A stretch of DNA of 64,000 nucleotides from Oscillospiraceae bacterium. Its GTDB lineage: Bacteria > Bacillota > Clostridia > Oscillospirales > CAG-272. Position 1 is the first letter of the stretch. Every line of letters begins with the position of its first letter. Made by a program: the position numbers and the translations under genes. Under the pieces are notes generated by a model. The model made no database searches, was not told the DNA's origin, and was given only the letters and a program-made list of their open reading frames with translations. The stretch lies in assembly GCA_015064355.1 (NCBI GenBank), contig SVSJ01000005.1, positions 1 through 64,000 of the forward strand. The letters are read 5' to 3'. Positions 42,653-50,446 of the stretch are shown here, in pieces.

Positions 42653-43229
42653 TCTCGAGAAGCTGATTTAACACGTCCACAGCTTCGTCAATATGATACG
42701 CTCCCTTGATGCCAAATCTGGTCAAGGTAATGTATATCTTATCCTGCGCTGTGAACATTGGATTATAGTCCTTAAGATAGTTGTGGAAGTACTTGTCGAG
42801 GGTTCTGTCGTATGCGTCTCCACCATTTTTGAGTCTGGTGAAGCGAACCTTTCCGTAGAGATGCTTAGCATCATCAAAATGCTTTTTGTTTATCAGGTAT
42901 CCCCGGCCGTATGATTCGATTGCCCGGCGGTCCTTGAGTGTTGCAAGGGCAAGTTCGTGATTTGCCAGAGAATACAAGTAGGTGTCGATGTTATACATCA
43001 TTGAAAGAGAAAGCTTGCGGGCGGTTTCTTTTTTGACTGACGATGATTCGTTTTTTGTAAAATAACCGATAACGTCGGCAAGAGCATTCATAAGCTCTAC
43101 TCTGATAAGATCTACGTCTGTATCGGTAAGAAGGCCTGCTCTCTGTGCCTCTGCTACAAGACTGTTTGTGTAATCTTTTCTTGAGATATTCTCTTCACGA
43201 ATGGCGTTTTGGCTGATAATATCACTCAT
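42600..43229 (-). CDS. DUF6179-like protein of unknown function
   Basis: 209 residues from the ATG at 43229 (MSDIISQN), which follows GGAGG by 9 bases; the track start is 8 codons longer. The protein is all-helical, with ESSSVKKETARKLSLSMMYNIDTYL (about 65-90), which I recall as the DUF6179 core, and QDKIYITLTRFGIKGAYHIDEAVDVLNQL near the C-terminus. It overlaps the end of the DUF6323-like gene by 8 bases, so translation is coupled. The pair is found together in Clostridia; no function is established. No membrane or signal segment, so cytoplasmic. Confidence 0.72.
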   Translation of the reverse strand: MSDIISQNAIREENISRKDYTNSLVAEAQRAGLLTDTDVDLIRVELMNALADVIGYFTKNESSSVKKETARKLSLSMMYNIDTYLYSLANHELALATLKDRRAIESYGRGYLINKKHFDDAKHLYGKVRFTRLKNGGDAYDRTLDKYFHNYLKDYNPMFTAQDKIYITLTRFGIKGAYHIDEAVDVLNQLLEINEGRKSDIVISAETAE

Positions 43230-43953
43230 CTTTGCCGTCCTCCTCGTCATCAAGATTATCTTTTTTTGCCTTTATACTCTTTTCGGCTTCTGCAAGACGG
43301 TCGAGAAATTCGTCAAAGGCGTCTATATCGAAGTGGTCATTCTCATCTTCACGAGCCGCGATCTCCTCTGAGTCAGCTTCATACTTGTCGTGGTCAGCGG
43401 GAGAATCGGAATTATTGAAAAACTCGTTTCCGTATGCATCCAGTGCAACGTTTGAGGGGGCTTCTCTTGCGCCACGTGATTCATCGTAGTCAAGCTCATC
43501 ACGGTCGGTGTACCATTCTTTATAATGCTCACCGCTGTTGATCTTTCTGATGATACGCTCCACTTCCCTGCCTGCAAGTGTGTCAATACTGCCGTGGCAC
43601 CAAAGCTCGAATCTGTTGAACAGCTCGTCAATAAGTGCCTGGTCGCTGATACCGTCGTCAGTTTCGGTTTTGATATAGTAGAACAAGTATGTGACCTCGT
43701 TGAGTACGTATGCGTAGTTTTCAGGGTTAACGTAATGAGAGGTGCAGAAACGCTTTATTATCTCGCAAACAGTACCTGTGCCCATCTCTATTCTTTCGTT
43801 TTCGTTCAGGGCGGTGTTTCTCATATCGGAAAGCTCCCGCGCCTCGTCCTCTGTCAGAACAAGTCCGTACTGTGAGGAAACTTCGTTCAGTTCAAGAATC
43901 TCTCTTGACACAGGCTGCAGAGCAAAATTTTCAAATGAGATAAGTCCGTTCAT
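43222..43953 (-). CDS. DUF6323-like protein with acidic C-terminal tail
   Basis: 243 residues. The N-terminal domain (about 1-155) is helical, with YGLVLTEDEARELSDMRNTALNENERIEMG, VCEIIKRFCTSHYVNPENYAYVLNEVTYLFYYIKTETDDGISDQALIDELFNRFELWCHGS, which fits DUF6323 as I remember it. Residues about 155-243 are a charged, low-complexity tail rich in D, E and A (ADSEEIAAREDENDHFDIDAFDEFLDRL, DDEEDGKDE), probably disordered. GGAGG stands 7 bases before the ATG. It is translated just ahead of, and overlapping, the DUF6179-like partner. Function unknown; cytoplasmic. Confidence 0.72.
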   Translation of the reverse strand: MNGLISFENFALQPVSREILELNEVSSQYGLVLTEDEARELSDMRNTALNENERIEMGTGTVCEIIKRFCTSHYVNPENYAYVLNEVTYLFYYIKTETDDGISDQALIDELFNRFELWCHGSIDTLAGREVERIIRKINSGEHYKEWYTDRDELDYDESRGAREAPSNVALDAYGNEFFNNSDSPADHDKYEADSEEIAAREDENDHFDIDAFDEFLDRLAEAEKSIKAKKDNLDDEEDGKDE

Positions 43954-44023
43954 TCGTTATCCTCCTTTGTTTTTTCTTAGCTGTAAGATTATATCACCGA
44001 AGGCCGTATATGTCAATGGGGGA

Positions 44024-44764
44024 TCATTTAATGGGGGTTGCTTCAAGCATCTTGATATTGATTCCCTTTGCGGTAAAGTTTCGCTCGTATTCGGTTACGA
44101 TATTGTCATCCGCTCTCTCGGAATTGTGCAGGTCGCGAGTCATATACTTGATCTCAAATCCGCATTGCGGGAGCATTTCAACCGTGTAATCAAAAAGGGC
44201 GTCATTGTCGGTTTTGAATGAGAACAGGCCGCCAGGGACAAGCACTCTCTTATAGTTTTCCAGATATGCGGGGTGGGTGAGGCGGCGCTTTTCGTAATTG
44301 CACTTTCTTGCCCACGGGTCACTGAAATTAGCGATGATTCCAGCAAGGGTATTGTCTGGCATAAGTGTAATAACGTCATTTGCTTCGCCTACAATAAAGC
44401 GGGCGTTTCCTCTCATTTCAAGGGGCATATCCCAAACGGCACCATCCTTGTAGAGAGTTCCGTCAGGAGCAAGCCATCCACCGTTTGAGCCAAGCTTTCC
44501 AAGGTTACGGCTGCCTGCGTATTTTTCAACTGCGCACACCGCAACGTCGGCTACCCTCTCAAGGGCGATATAGTTGAATTCTGTGTCTCTTGCGGAAAGT
44601 GCGGTAACGTAATCTCCCTTGCCGCAGCCTATCTCAAGCTTCACCGGGTTATCATTTCCAAAAACTTCAGAAGGAGAAACGAAGGTATTTTCGGAATTTG
44701 GATATAAAAGAGCAGATAATGCGAGAAGTCTTTCATTTCCGTGACGTTTTTTTCTCATTCTCAT
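44024..44764 (-). CDS. trmB: tRNA (guanine46-N7)-methyltransferase
   Basis: 246 residues. SAM motif KLEIGCGKGDYVTAL (about 42-56), then NYIALERVADVAVCAVEKY, and the family motif around NFSDPWARKCNYEKRRLTHPAYLENYKRVLVPGG, where Pro and Lys of the usual NFPDPWPKKRH are replaced. The end TEYERNFTAKGINI matches the TEYE-F-G substrate motif. A 30-residue loop (SNGGWLAPDGTLYKDGAVWDMP) extends the middle. It modifies G46 in the variable loop of many tRNAs. The start lies next to the promoter of the divergent HAAS-domain gene. Confidence 0.9.
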   Translation of the reverse strand: MRMRKKRHGNERLLALSALLYPNSENTFVSPSEVFGNDNPVKLEIGCGKGDYVTALSARDTEFNYIALERVADVAVCAVEKYAGSRNLGKLGSNGGWLAPDGTLYKDGAVWDMPLEMRGNARFIVGEANDVITLMPDNTLAGIIANFSDPWARKCNYEKRRLTHPAYLENYKRVLVPGGLFSFKTDNDALFDYTVEMLPQCGFEIKYMTRDLHNSERADDNIVTEYERNFTAKGINIKMLEATPIK

Positions 44765-44765
44765 A

Positions 44766-44794
44766 TTGATTATTTCTCCGTTTTTTGATAGAAT
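44766..44794 (+). promoter_or_regulatory. Promoter of the HAAS-domain gene
   Basis: TTGATT (44766-44771), 17 bases, TAGAAT (44789-44794) inside TTGATAGAAT. The leader to the start at 44933 is about 130 bases and contains a hairpin TTTGTTC/GAACAAA (44824-44845). The -35/-10 pair is the same as before the divIVA-domain gene. Confidence 0.6.
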
Positions 44795-44932
44795 ATATAT
44801 AAGTTATATTTTTATGGTGATATTTGTTCTTTTTTGGGAACAAACAGCATTATTATTCGTCTTATAGTATTATATCACATTATTAAATAAAAATCTACAC
44901 TTAAAATTCTAAAAGAGAGGTGAGTTTGTAAA

Positions 44933-45769
44933 ATGGAATTGAGCATTTTCATGAAAGAACTCGAATCTGCTTTAATTGAGAGAGGGATCCCCGCAGAGCT
45001 TGCACACAAACATGTGTCAAGTATACGCCGCACTTTCACAAGTGCTGATCTCTCCGAAATTGCTTCAATAAAGAGCAAAAACTCTATTGACAGCCTCGCT
45101 GACAGTATTTCCACGGTGCTGAAAAAAAAGATGCTTGCAAATAACGGGACTCAGAATCCACCGGTGAAGACAGTAACGGCTCCCGAGCACCCTGCCCCCG
45201 CCCAAAGTCCGAGTGCTCCCGTTCAGGCCAAGAGACCTCAGCGTCCAAAGCCTCTTGAGGATGAAACTTTCGCCAAGCCCGCACCTGCGAAAACTCAGAG
45301 TCAGCCATTTGACATGAATGACGATTATTTCTCTCATTCAAGTGAAGTTGATAATTCCAAGGGATCAACTGTATTCTGGGTAGGACTTATTGCTACCCTA
45401 CCTATCACCCTTGCACTCCTTGCAATTATCTTCGGAGCCTTTGCAGCATTATTCATTGGACTTGTTGGCATTATTCTTTTAGGCATCCTTCTGCTTATCG
45501 GTATTGTTGGCGCAGGATCTGTCCTTTCTCTCGTTGGTATCATCTTCGGCGTAACGCAGCTGTTCTCCTTCGTTCCAGCCGGTGTTTACGAAATAGGCCT
45601 TGGTGTGATCATTGCGGGAATCATGCTCTTTGTTTCGGTTCTCGTTTACAATATCATCATTCGCTTTATTCCTTGGCTTATTAAAAAGGTGGCAAAGCTT
45701 CTCGTTTATGTTTGCGGAAAGCTCAAGGACCTTTTCTATTACGTAAGAAAGGAGTGCTATAAGCTGTGA
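44933..45769 (+). CDS. HAAS/DUF1700-like membrane protein
   Basis: 278 residues. The first 65 residues resemble the HAAS/DUF1700 module (MELSIFMKELESALIERGIP...), followed by a proline-rich linker (about 80-125), and four to five membrane helices (about 145-250; GLIATLPITLALLAIIFGAFAALFIGLVGIILLGILLLIG). In Firmicutes such genes sit with a PadR regulator and a DUF4097 protein, as parts of an envelope-stress type module. Here the DUF4097-like gene follows with a GTGA overlap, but no PadR gene is upstream. Function unknown. Confidence 0.72.
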   Translation: MELSIFMKELESALIERGIPAELAHKHVSSIRRTFTSADLSEIASIKSKNSIDSLADSISTVLKKKMLANNGTQNPPVKTVTAPEHPAPAQSPSAPVQAKRPQRPKPLEDETFAKPAPAKTQSQPFDMNDDYFSHSSEVDNSKGSTVFWVGLIATLPITLALLAIIFGAFAALFIGLVGIILLGILLLIGIVGAGSVLSLVGIIFGVTQLFSFVPAGVYEIGLGVIIAGIMLFVSVLVYNIIIRFIPWLIKKVAKLLVYVCGKLKDLFYYVRKECYKL

Positions 45770-46707
45770 AACCTGCATCAATTATTTCTCTGATCGTTGC
45801 CGTGTTCATCGTTGTGGGCGGTATTATTACCTGCAACGTTGCACAGAGAATGGCTGATGAAAGCGGTCAGTCGATTTTCTCGGAAATTGAATCCGGCGAA
45901 GACAACACCCGCCTTTTTGAATTTGGCGACGCAAAGATCAACAAAATTCTCTTGGATCTTGAAAATGCCGAAATTACGGTAATCGGCGGTGCTGAAAAGT
46001 CCTATATTGAGTTTATCAACTTCAAGGACAACTACTACTCCCTTACGTCAACCTCTTCCCTGGTAAGCTTTGACGAAACCCCCGATATTACAGCAATGCT
46101 TACTTTCTGGGAAAGCGGCTTCTCCTTCAAGGGCATAAGATATATGCTCAACGTTAACAAGGATGACACCGACCACACTGCGAAGAAGGAAGTCAAAATT
46201 CATCTCACAGGTGACAGCACTGTCAAGCAAATTGAGATCAATGCTTCGACCTGTACCATCAATGTCAGCAATATAGCAACCGACACCGATTACTTTATTA
46301 CAGCTGACAATATCACTCTGAACACAGCGAATCTTATGACCTCCTCTGCTCTGAACATCAACACAGGCAAGGACATTCCTGCGGCAAAGAGTGTAATATT
46401 CAATTCTGATCTTGACTACATAACAAATATAAATATCAATGCGGAGCATCTTCAGTTTACCGCAAAATCCTTTATGTGCTCCGGTAACGCTTCAATCAAC
46501 TGCGAAAGCGGTTATGTTAATCTGGAATCCGGCGGAAATATGAAGTTTGATCTTACATCTGAAACCGGTAGTATTTTTGTTAACTCTGCGCCGGTTACAA
46601 GTCCCTGCACCGTTGGCACAAGCGGCGGAAGCGTCAATATTACAGCTAAGTCTGCTGACATTAATGTTACCACCGGTGCTCTGACAAACCAAACAGTAAA
46701 CAACTAA
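45766..46707 (+). CDS. DUF4097-like membrane-anchored beta-repeat protein
   Basis: 313 residues, starting at a GTG that overlaps the preceding stop (GTGA). One N-terminal membrane helix (about 5-25), then an extracellular beta-solenoid-like region with irregular repeats: KINKILLDLENAEITVIGG, VKQIEINASTCTINVSNIA, ITLNTANLMTSSALNINTGK, ASINCESGYVNLESGG and TSGGSVNITAKSADINVTTG. The pattern fits DUF4097 (adhesin-like beta strand repeats). Cysteines are sparse. It is co-translated with the HAAS-domain protein and probably works with it in the envelope. Confidence 0.75.
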   Translation: MKPASIISLIVAVFIVVGGIITCNVAQRMADESGQSIFSEIESGEDNTRLFEFGDAKINKILLDLENAEITVIGGAEKSYIEFINFKDNYYSLTSTSSLVSFDETPDITAMLTFWESGFSFKGIRYMLNVNKDDTDHTAKKEVKIHLTGDSTVKQIEINASTCTINVSNIATDTDYFITADNITLNTANLMTSSALNINTGKDIPAAKSVIFNSDLDYITNININAEHLQFTAKSFMCSGNASINCESGYVNLESGGNMKFDLTSETGSIFVNSAPVTSPCTVGTSGGSVNITAKSADINVTTGALTNQTVNN

Positions 46708-46731
46708 ATCTCGAAAGGATATACAAAAATA

Positions 46732-46983
46732 ATGAAGTATACATACAACACAAAAGGCACATGCTCACAGGTTATTGAATTTGAAATTGGAGACGACGGA
46801 ATCATCACAGACGTTTCCTTCAAGGGCGGCTGCAATGGCAACCTTAAGGCGATCTCAAAGCTGGTTAACGGCAAAAATGCAAAGGAAATCGCTGATACAC
46901 TCCGCGGTAACACTTGCGGTCCTCGCTCCACATCCTGTGCTGACCAGTTGGCTCGCGCTATTGACGAGGCTCTGGCAGGCTAA
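46732..46983 (+). CDS. TSCPD-domain protein (TIGR03905-like)
   Basis: 83 residues. MKYTYNTKGTCSQVIEFEIG begins the family; Cys residues in GTCSQ, GGCNGN, TCGPRSTSCADQLARAI complete the TSCPD pattern, with the family name visible as TSCADQ. The domain occurs at the C-terminus of class II ribonucleotide reductase and as a stand-alone small protein; the role of the stand-alone form is unknown. AAAGGA precedes the start. It lies 24 bases after the DUF4097-like gene, so it may be co-transcribed by read-through. Confidence 0.9.
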   Translation: MKYTYNTKGTCSQVIEFEIGDDGIITDVSFKGGCNGNLKAISKLVNGKNAKEIADTLRGNTCGPRSTSCADQLARAIDEALAG

Positions 46984-47004
46984 TAGCAAGCAGAAACAAA
47001 AATT

Positions 47005-47036
47005 AAAACGGACCAGTCGTTTGGCTGATCCGTTTT
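47005..47036. terminator. Convergent terminator
   Basis: AAAACGGA-C-CAG pairs with CTG-A-TCCGTTTT around TCGTTTGG, followed by T on the right; minus-strand tail starts after TTTTAATTTTTG. It ends both the TSCPD gene and the minus-strand spoIID-like gene. Confidence 0.85.
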
Positions 47037-47040
47037 TTGT

Positions 47041-49131
47041 TTATCTGAAGTTATCTGTGTCCTTGTAGTGCATAATCTCAGCATCTGTGAAATATGCAAG
47101 GAGGATTTCGGTATAGCCGTATCCCATCATTGCAAGGTCGTAAGAACCGTACTGGCTGATACCAACGCCGTGTCCCCATCCCTTACCAACGAAGATAAAG
47201 TTATCAGGATCTTCTGCATATGCTATCTTATATGTAACCTCGGCACTGGACTTGTCTTCAACGATCTCAGTGTCAAACTTGTCTTCGTCCTTTTTATCTT
47301 CGATAGTTACGTATTCGAGATAGTCGTCTCCGAGGAATGCCGCCGCGCTCTGGCGGGACATTACGAACACGTCTTTCTTCTCGTGGTCAATCTCGCCTTC
47401 CCCTGTCATAATCGAAACAGAGTCATCGCGGTAAGCTTTTTCCATGGAATTGGATGAGATTACATAGTATGTATCAAGGTCGATGTAGCCGTATGACTTA
47501 TCAAGCACGTCGATATCTTCTTCATAATCATCATCTTCTTCGTAACGTTCATCCTCTTCGGGTTCGTTATAGTTGTCGTTGACATTATCGTTGCCCGGGT
47601 TAGCGAGGCTGTCGTACGGAGTTTCCAATGTATACTCAACGCTTCCTCTGCCTACAACAAAGTTTGCACTGTTGGTGTATGGCGAAAGTGAGGTTCTGAC
47701 CTTATCTGTATTACGGATCGTAATGGAATTGCCGTAGATATCTGTAACCTGAAGTCCTTTAACGTAAGTTGAATTAGAAGCAAACTCAACTATTGCAACG
47801 TCTTCAACAGCACCACGTAAGGAGGTATAGCCCGCCTTATGAAGTCTCTCGAGAAGCGCCTCGGGGGAGATTTCGGAGATCCAGAAGCCATTTGAGTGGC
47901 CGGCGTAGTCTTCCCAAGGAGTTTCTTTTGCCTGAAGATACGGTACTTCACCGCCGCCCCAAGCGTCCTTTGCGGATACTGTCACGCCACCCATTGTGGA
48001 AGAATAATACGCTGTAATGATCTTATTAGCATAAGTGATTACCTGACCCTCTGTGTCAAGTATCGCTTCCATAACCTTTGAGTTAACTCTGCCGGCACCC
48101 TTGTAGATCTGGCAGTCGGTAGTGTTACACAAATCGAAGTCATACTGGCTGTGCTTATTGAAATGAGTGAGGGTGAAGGAACGTACTGTTACTGCAAATT
48201 CCTTAAGAACTTCAATTGGCCAGTTGTTGTCGACCTCAAAGGGGAGTACGCCTGCGAGATATGATTCAAGGGGGAGAATGTTAATAAGAGAAACGCCGTC
48301 AACGGAGCCGTTGTTATATCTCTTGAAGCAGAAAACGCCGTCATACACGTTACCGGCAGGGGTGCCGATATATGTATTGCCGTTTGAGTCCTCTTTTGCC
48401 TCGAGGCCAAGCTCTCCCGATCCGCCACAGTCAAATTCAAAGAGGATCTTGTCTGTGTAAGGATTTACAAGTGATACTGCTGTTGCTGTGGGGGAAACGA
48501 TGCTAACGTATCTGTCGGGGTAGATCTGCTTGACGAGGTCGAGGTAGACCTGGGCGTCGTTCCACGTTGCAAAGTCGCCGATTCTAATAGCGTATCCCGT
48601 GTAGATGTATGCGGGGATCTGGTAGAGGCCAAGGTTTGATACCTGCCACTCTGTGTCGCTCATAAGATCAACGAACTGCCATCTGTTAATATCGTCGCAG
48701 TCAACCTGGATGTGATAACCGCCGAGAAGTGTGCTGTAGTAGTCCCCTGTTATGGTATATGTCATACCGTTTTTCGCAATATTTGCGTCAGACATTGCAG
48801 CGATAGAGGTATCGTAAAGATCCCAGATCTCATAGAAATCACGGTCACCGTCAAGGTGCTGAAGACCGACTGTGTATCCGTTTGTGCTTGTAGTCTGGAA
48901 GCTGGTGGTAATATTACTGCCGAACATCAGACCTACACTTATCAGAACATCCCCGCTGTTTTTGAGCGAGGATGTGTTAATTACTGTCGGAGTTTCTGCT
49001 TTAACGTCCCAAGCAAGTGTATAGAGAAGCGTAGAAGCCACGCCAACAAGCATGAGCGCAGCCATAATTATGCATACTATACGTACTGCTCTTTTCTTCT
49101 TTTCCTCTCTGGATATTTTAGTTCTTGACAA
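47041..49131 (-). CDS. SpoIID/LytB-domain protein with SPOR-like region and acidic insertion
   Basis: Up to 700 residues as a GTG-start ORF (49143); the TTG at 49131 is preferred because GAGGTG lies 9 bases before it, giving 696. Order: a cytoplasmic basic tail, a membrane helix (about 20-44), a SPOR-like region (YTGYAIRIGDFATWNDAQVYLDLV), the SpoIID core (SYLAGVLPFEVDNNWPIEVLKEFAVTVRSFTLTHF..., catalytic-type Glu in FEV), an Asp/Glu-rich insertion of about 130 residues (EPEEDERYEEDDDYEEDID), then the final SpoIID motif GKGWGHGVGISQYGSYDLA. SpoIID cleaves denuded peptidoglycan glycan strands. The insertion splits the catalytic domain near its C-terminal motif, which is unusual. It overlaps the exported partner gene by 14 bases. 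Confidence 0.86.
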   Translation of the reverse strand: MSRTKISREEKKKRAVRIVCIIMAALMLVGVASTLLYTLAWDVKAETPTVINTSSLKNSGDVLISVGLMFGSNITTSFQTTSTNGYTVGLQHLDGDRDFYEIWDLYDTSIAAMSDANIAKNGMTYTITGDYYSTLLGGYHIQVDCDDINRWQFVDLMSDTEWQVSNLGLYQIPAYIYTGYAIRIGDFATWNDAQVYLDLVKQIYPDRYVSIVSPTATAVSLVNPYTDKILFEFDCGGSGELGLEAKEDSNGNTYIGTPAGNVYDGVFCFKRYNNGSVDGVSLINILPLESYLAGVLPFEVDNNWPIEVLKEFAVTVRSFTLTHFNKHSQYDFDLCNTTDCQIYKGAGRVNSKVMEAILDTEGQVITYANKIITAYYSSTMGGVTVSAKDAWGGGEVPYLQAKETPWEDYAGHSNGFWISEISPEALLERLHKAGYTSLRGAVEDVAIVEFASNSTYVKGLQVTDIYGNSITIRNTDKVRTSLSPYTNSANFVVGRGSVEYTLETPYDSLANPGNDNVNDNYNEPEEDERYEEDDDYEEDIDVLDKSYGYIDLDTYYVISSNSMEKAYRDDSVSIMTGEGEIDHEKKDVFVMSRQSAAAFLGDDYLEYVTIEDKKDEDKFDTEIVEDKSSAEVTYKIAYAEDPDNFIFVGKGWGHGVGISQYGSYDLAMMGYGYTEILLAYFTDAEIMHYKDTDNFR

Positions 49132-49654
49132 TTGTATATTCACCTCTAATCATTACGAATACAGAAGCGGATGTCGCTCTGAGTCCTCTGCCGTCACCTC
49201 TGGGGATAAGGCAAAGATGGTTCTTTGTGAAGCCGTAACCGTTAAGCAATTCTGCGCCATTCTGAAGGTCTGCAACGCCTTGATTTGCGTCGGGTGCAAT
49301 CGCTACCGCAGTACCGGCACGAAGAATAATGTCGCAAGCGGAAACAGCATAAAGCTCGTCGCCTGTTTTAAGCTCGATTACTTCCCAAACATATCCAGCA
49401 GACTGATCTGTTGTGCTTGGAGGGTTGGAGGGTGTGTCCGGGATCTCAATATTTTCGAGAGCATCTCTGATCTCCAGAGCGAGATCGTCAAATTTTTTCT
49501 CAATTTCTTCGAGAATTTCTTTTTTGAAAATATCGTTCAGATAGCTGAGAGAAATAAGCGGGTCTTCAGAGCTGTCGTATGCCGCAAATACTGTGATAGT
49601 TGATGCGAGAATCAAAGCAAGCACAGACACGATGATTATGACTTGTTTCTTCAT
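49118..49654 (-). CDS. Exported coiled-coil protein upstream of and overlapping spoIID-like gene
   Basis: 178 residues from the ATG at 49654 (MKKQVIII), about 10 bases after AAAGG; the track start is three codons earlier with no spacing. Signal peptide to about residue 24 (cleavage near VFA), then a charged amphipathic helix DIFKKEILEEIEKKFDDLALEIRDALENI, a Pro-rich linker, and a compact C-terminal domain GYVWEVIELKTGDELYAVSACDIILRAGTAVAI...CLIPRGDGRGLRATSASVFVMIRGEYTIV. I believe similar C-domains precede SpoIID-type genes in other Clostridia, but have no name for them. The 3' overlap with the spoIID-like gene implies coupled translation and a shared role at the wall. Confidence 0.75.
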   Translation of the reverse strand: MKKQVIIIVSVLALILASTITVFAAYDSSEDPLISLSYLNDIFKKEILEEIEKKFDDLALEIRDALENIEIPDTPSNPPSTTDQSAGYVWEVIELKTGDELYAVSACDIILRAGTAVAIAPDANQGVADLQNGAELLNGYGFTKNHLCLIPRGDGRGLRATSASVFVMIRGEYTIVKN

Positions 49655-49703
49655 TGTTATCATACCTTTCGGTTAATTTTGACGGTTTGCACCAATCAAA
49701 CGT

Positions 49704-49732
49704 ATTATACACTTTTTCTTCCATAATTGCAA
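49704..49732 (-). promoter_or_regulatory. Promoter of the exported protein/spoIID-like operon
   Basis: Minus strand TTGCAA (49727-49732), 17 bases, TATAAT (49704-49709), some 50 bases before the start. Confidence 0.75.
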
Positions 49733-49809
49733 TAGAAATGTTAATTATATGTCGAAAGTTTACATTTTATCTGCAAAATTGGATAAATTTGGTGAATATC
49801 GTTCTCAAA

Positions 49810-50430
49810 TTACCAGATTTTTTCGGTTCCAAAAAAGATTTTATAGGCTTTATATCCGATAAAATAGAATTCTTCACGAGCGAGAAAAGGCAATTTTGTC
49901 TTTAAACTAACGTATTTTGAGGTCTTTGTGGGAGATGAAAAAGCCTCGATTCCGTAGTCTTTTGCCATGAGCATTGCCCTTTTCATATGCAAAGGATCGC
50001 TGACGATGAGGGCGGTTTCAATGCCGTTTTCGTCCATGATCTTCTTTGCGTTGTTAATGTTTTCCTGGGTGATATGCGACTCGGTTTCGGTGAGAATGTC
50101 CTCCCCCGGCACGCCCTTTTCGCAAGCATATGCTTTGGCGACGTCGGCCTCGGACAAGGTATCACCCTCACTGATTCCGCCTGTGAAGATCAGCTTTTTT
50201 ACGTATCCATTTTCGTAAAGCAAGACTGCGTGATTGATCCGCTCCGTAAATACAGGTGACGGCTCATCATCCCACACGCCAGCCCCGAGAACAATTGCAC
50301 AGTCAGCCACGCGAGTCTCGTCAACCTTGCTGTATGCAACAATGCTTATGGCTGTTCCGATAACGTACAAAGCCACAAGGGCCACCACAGCAAGGAGGAC
50401 AGTGAGGATTATTTTATTCTTTTTCTTCAT
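49810..50430 (-). CDS. SanA/YdcF-family membrane protein (DUF218)
   Basis: 206 residues. One N-terminal membrane helix (about 7-30), then the DUF218 fold: ADCAIVLGAGVWDDEPSPVFTERINHAVLLYENG, LIFTGGISEGDTLSEADVAKAYACEKGV, ILTETESHITQENINNAKKIM and ALIVSDPLHMKRAMLMAKDYG. The family includes SanA and ElyC, linked to envelope barrier and peptidoglycan precursor handling; the chemistry is not settled. It lies 16 bases after the parC-like gene, so is likely the last gene of the prfA-tsaC-parC unit. Confidence 0.88.
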   Translation of the reverse strand: MKKKNKIILTVLLAVVALVALYVIGTAISIVAYSKVDETRVADCAIVLGAGVWDDEPSPVFTERINHAVLLYENGYVKKLIFTGGISEGDTLSEADVAKAYACEKGVPGEDILTETESHITQENINNAKKIMDENGIETALIVSDPLHMKRAMLMAKDYGIEAFSSPTKTSKYVSLKTKLPFLAREEFYFIGYKAYKIFFGTEKIW

Positions 50431-50446
50431 TAAATTGTCTTTGGTA

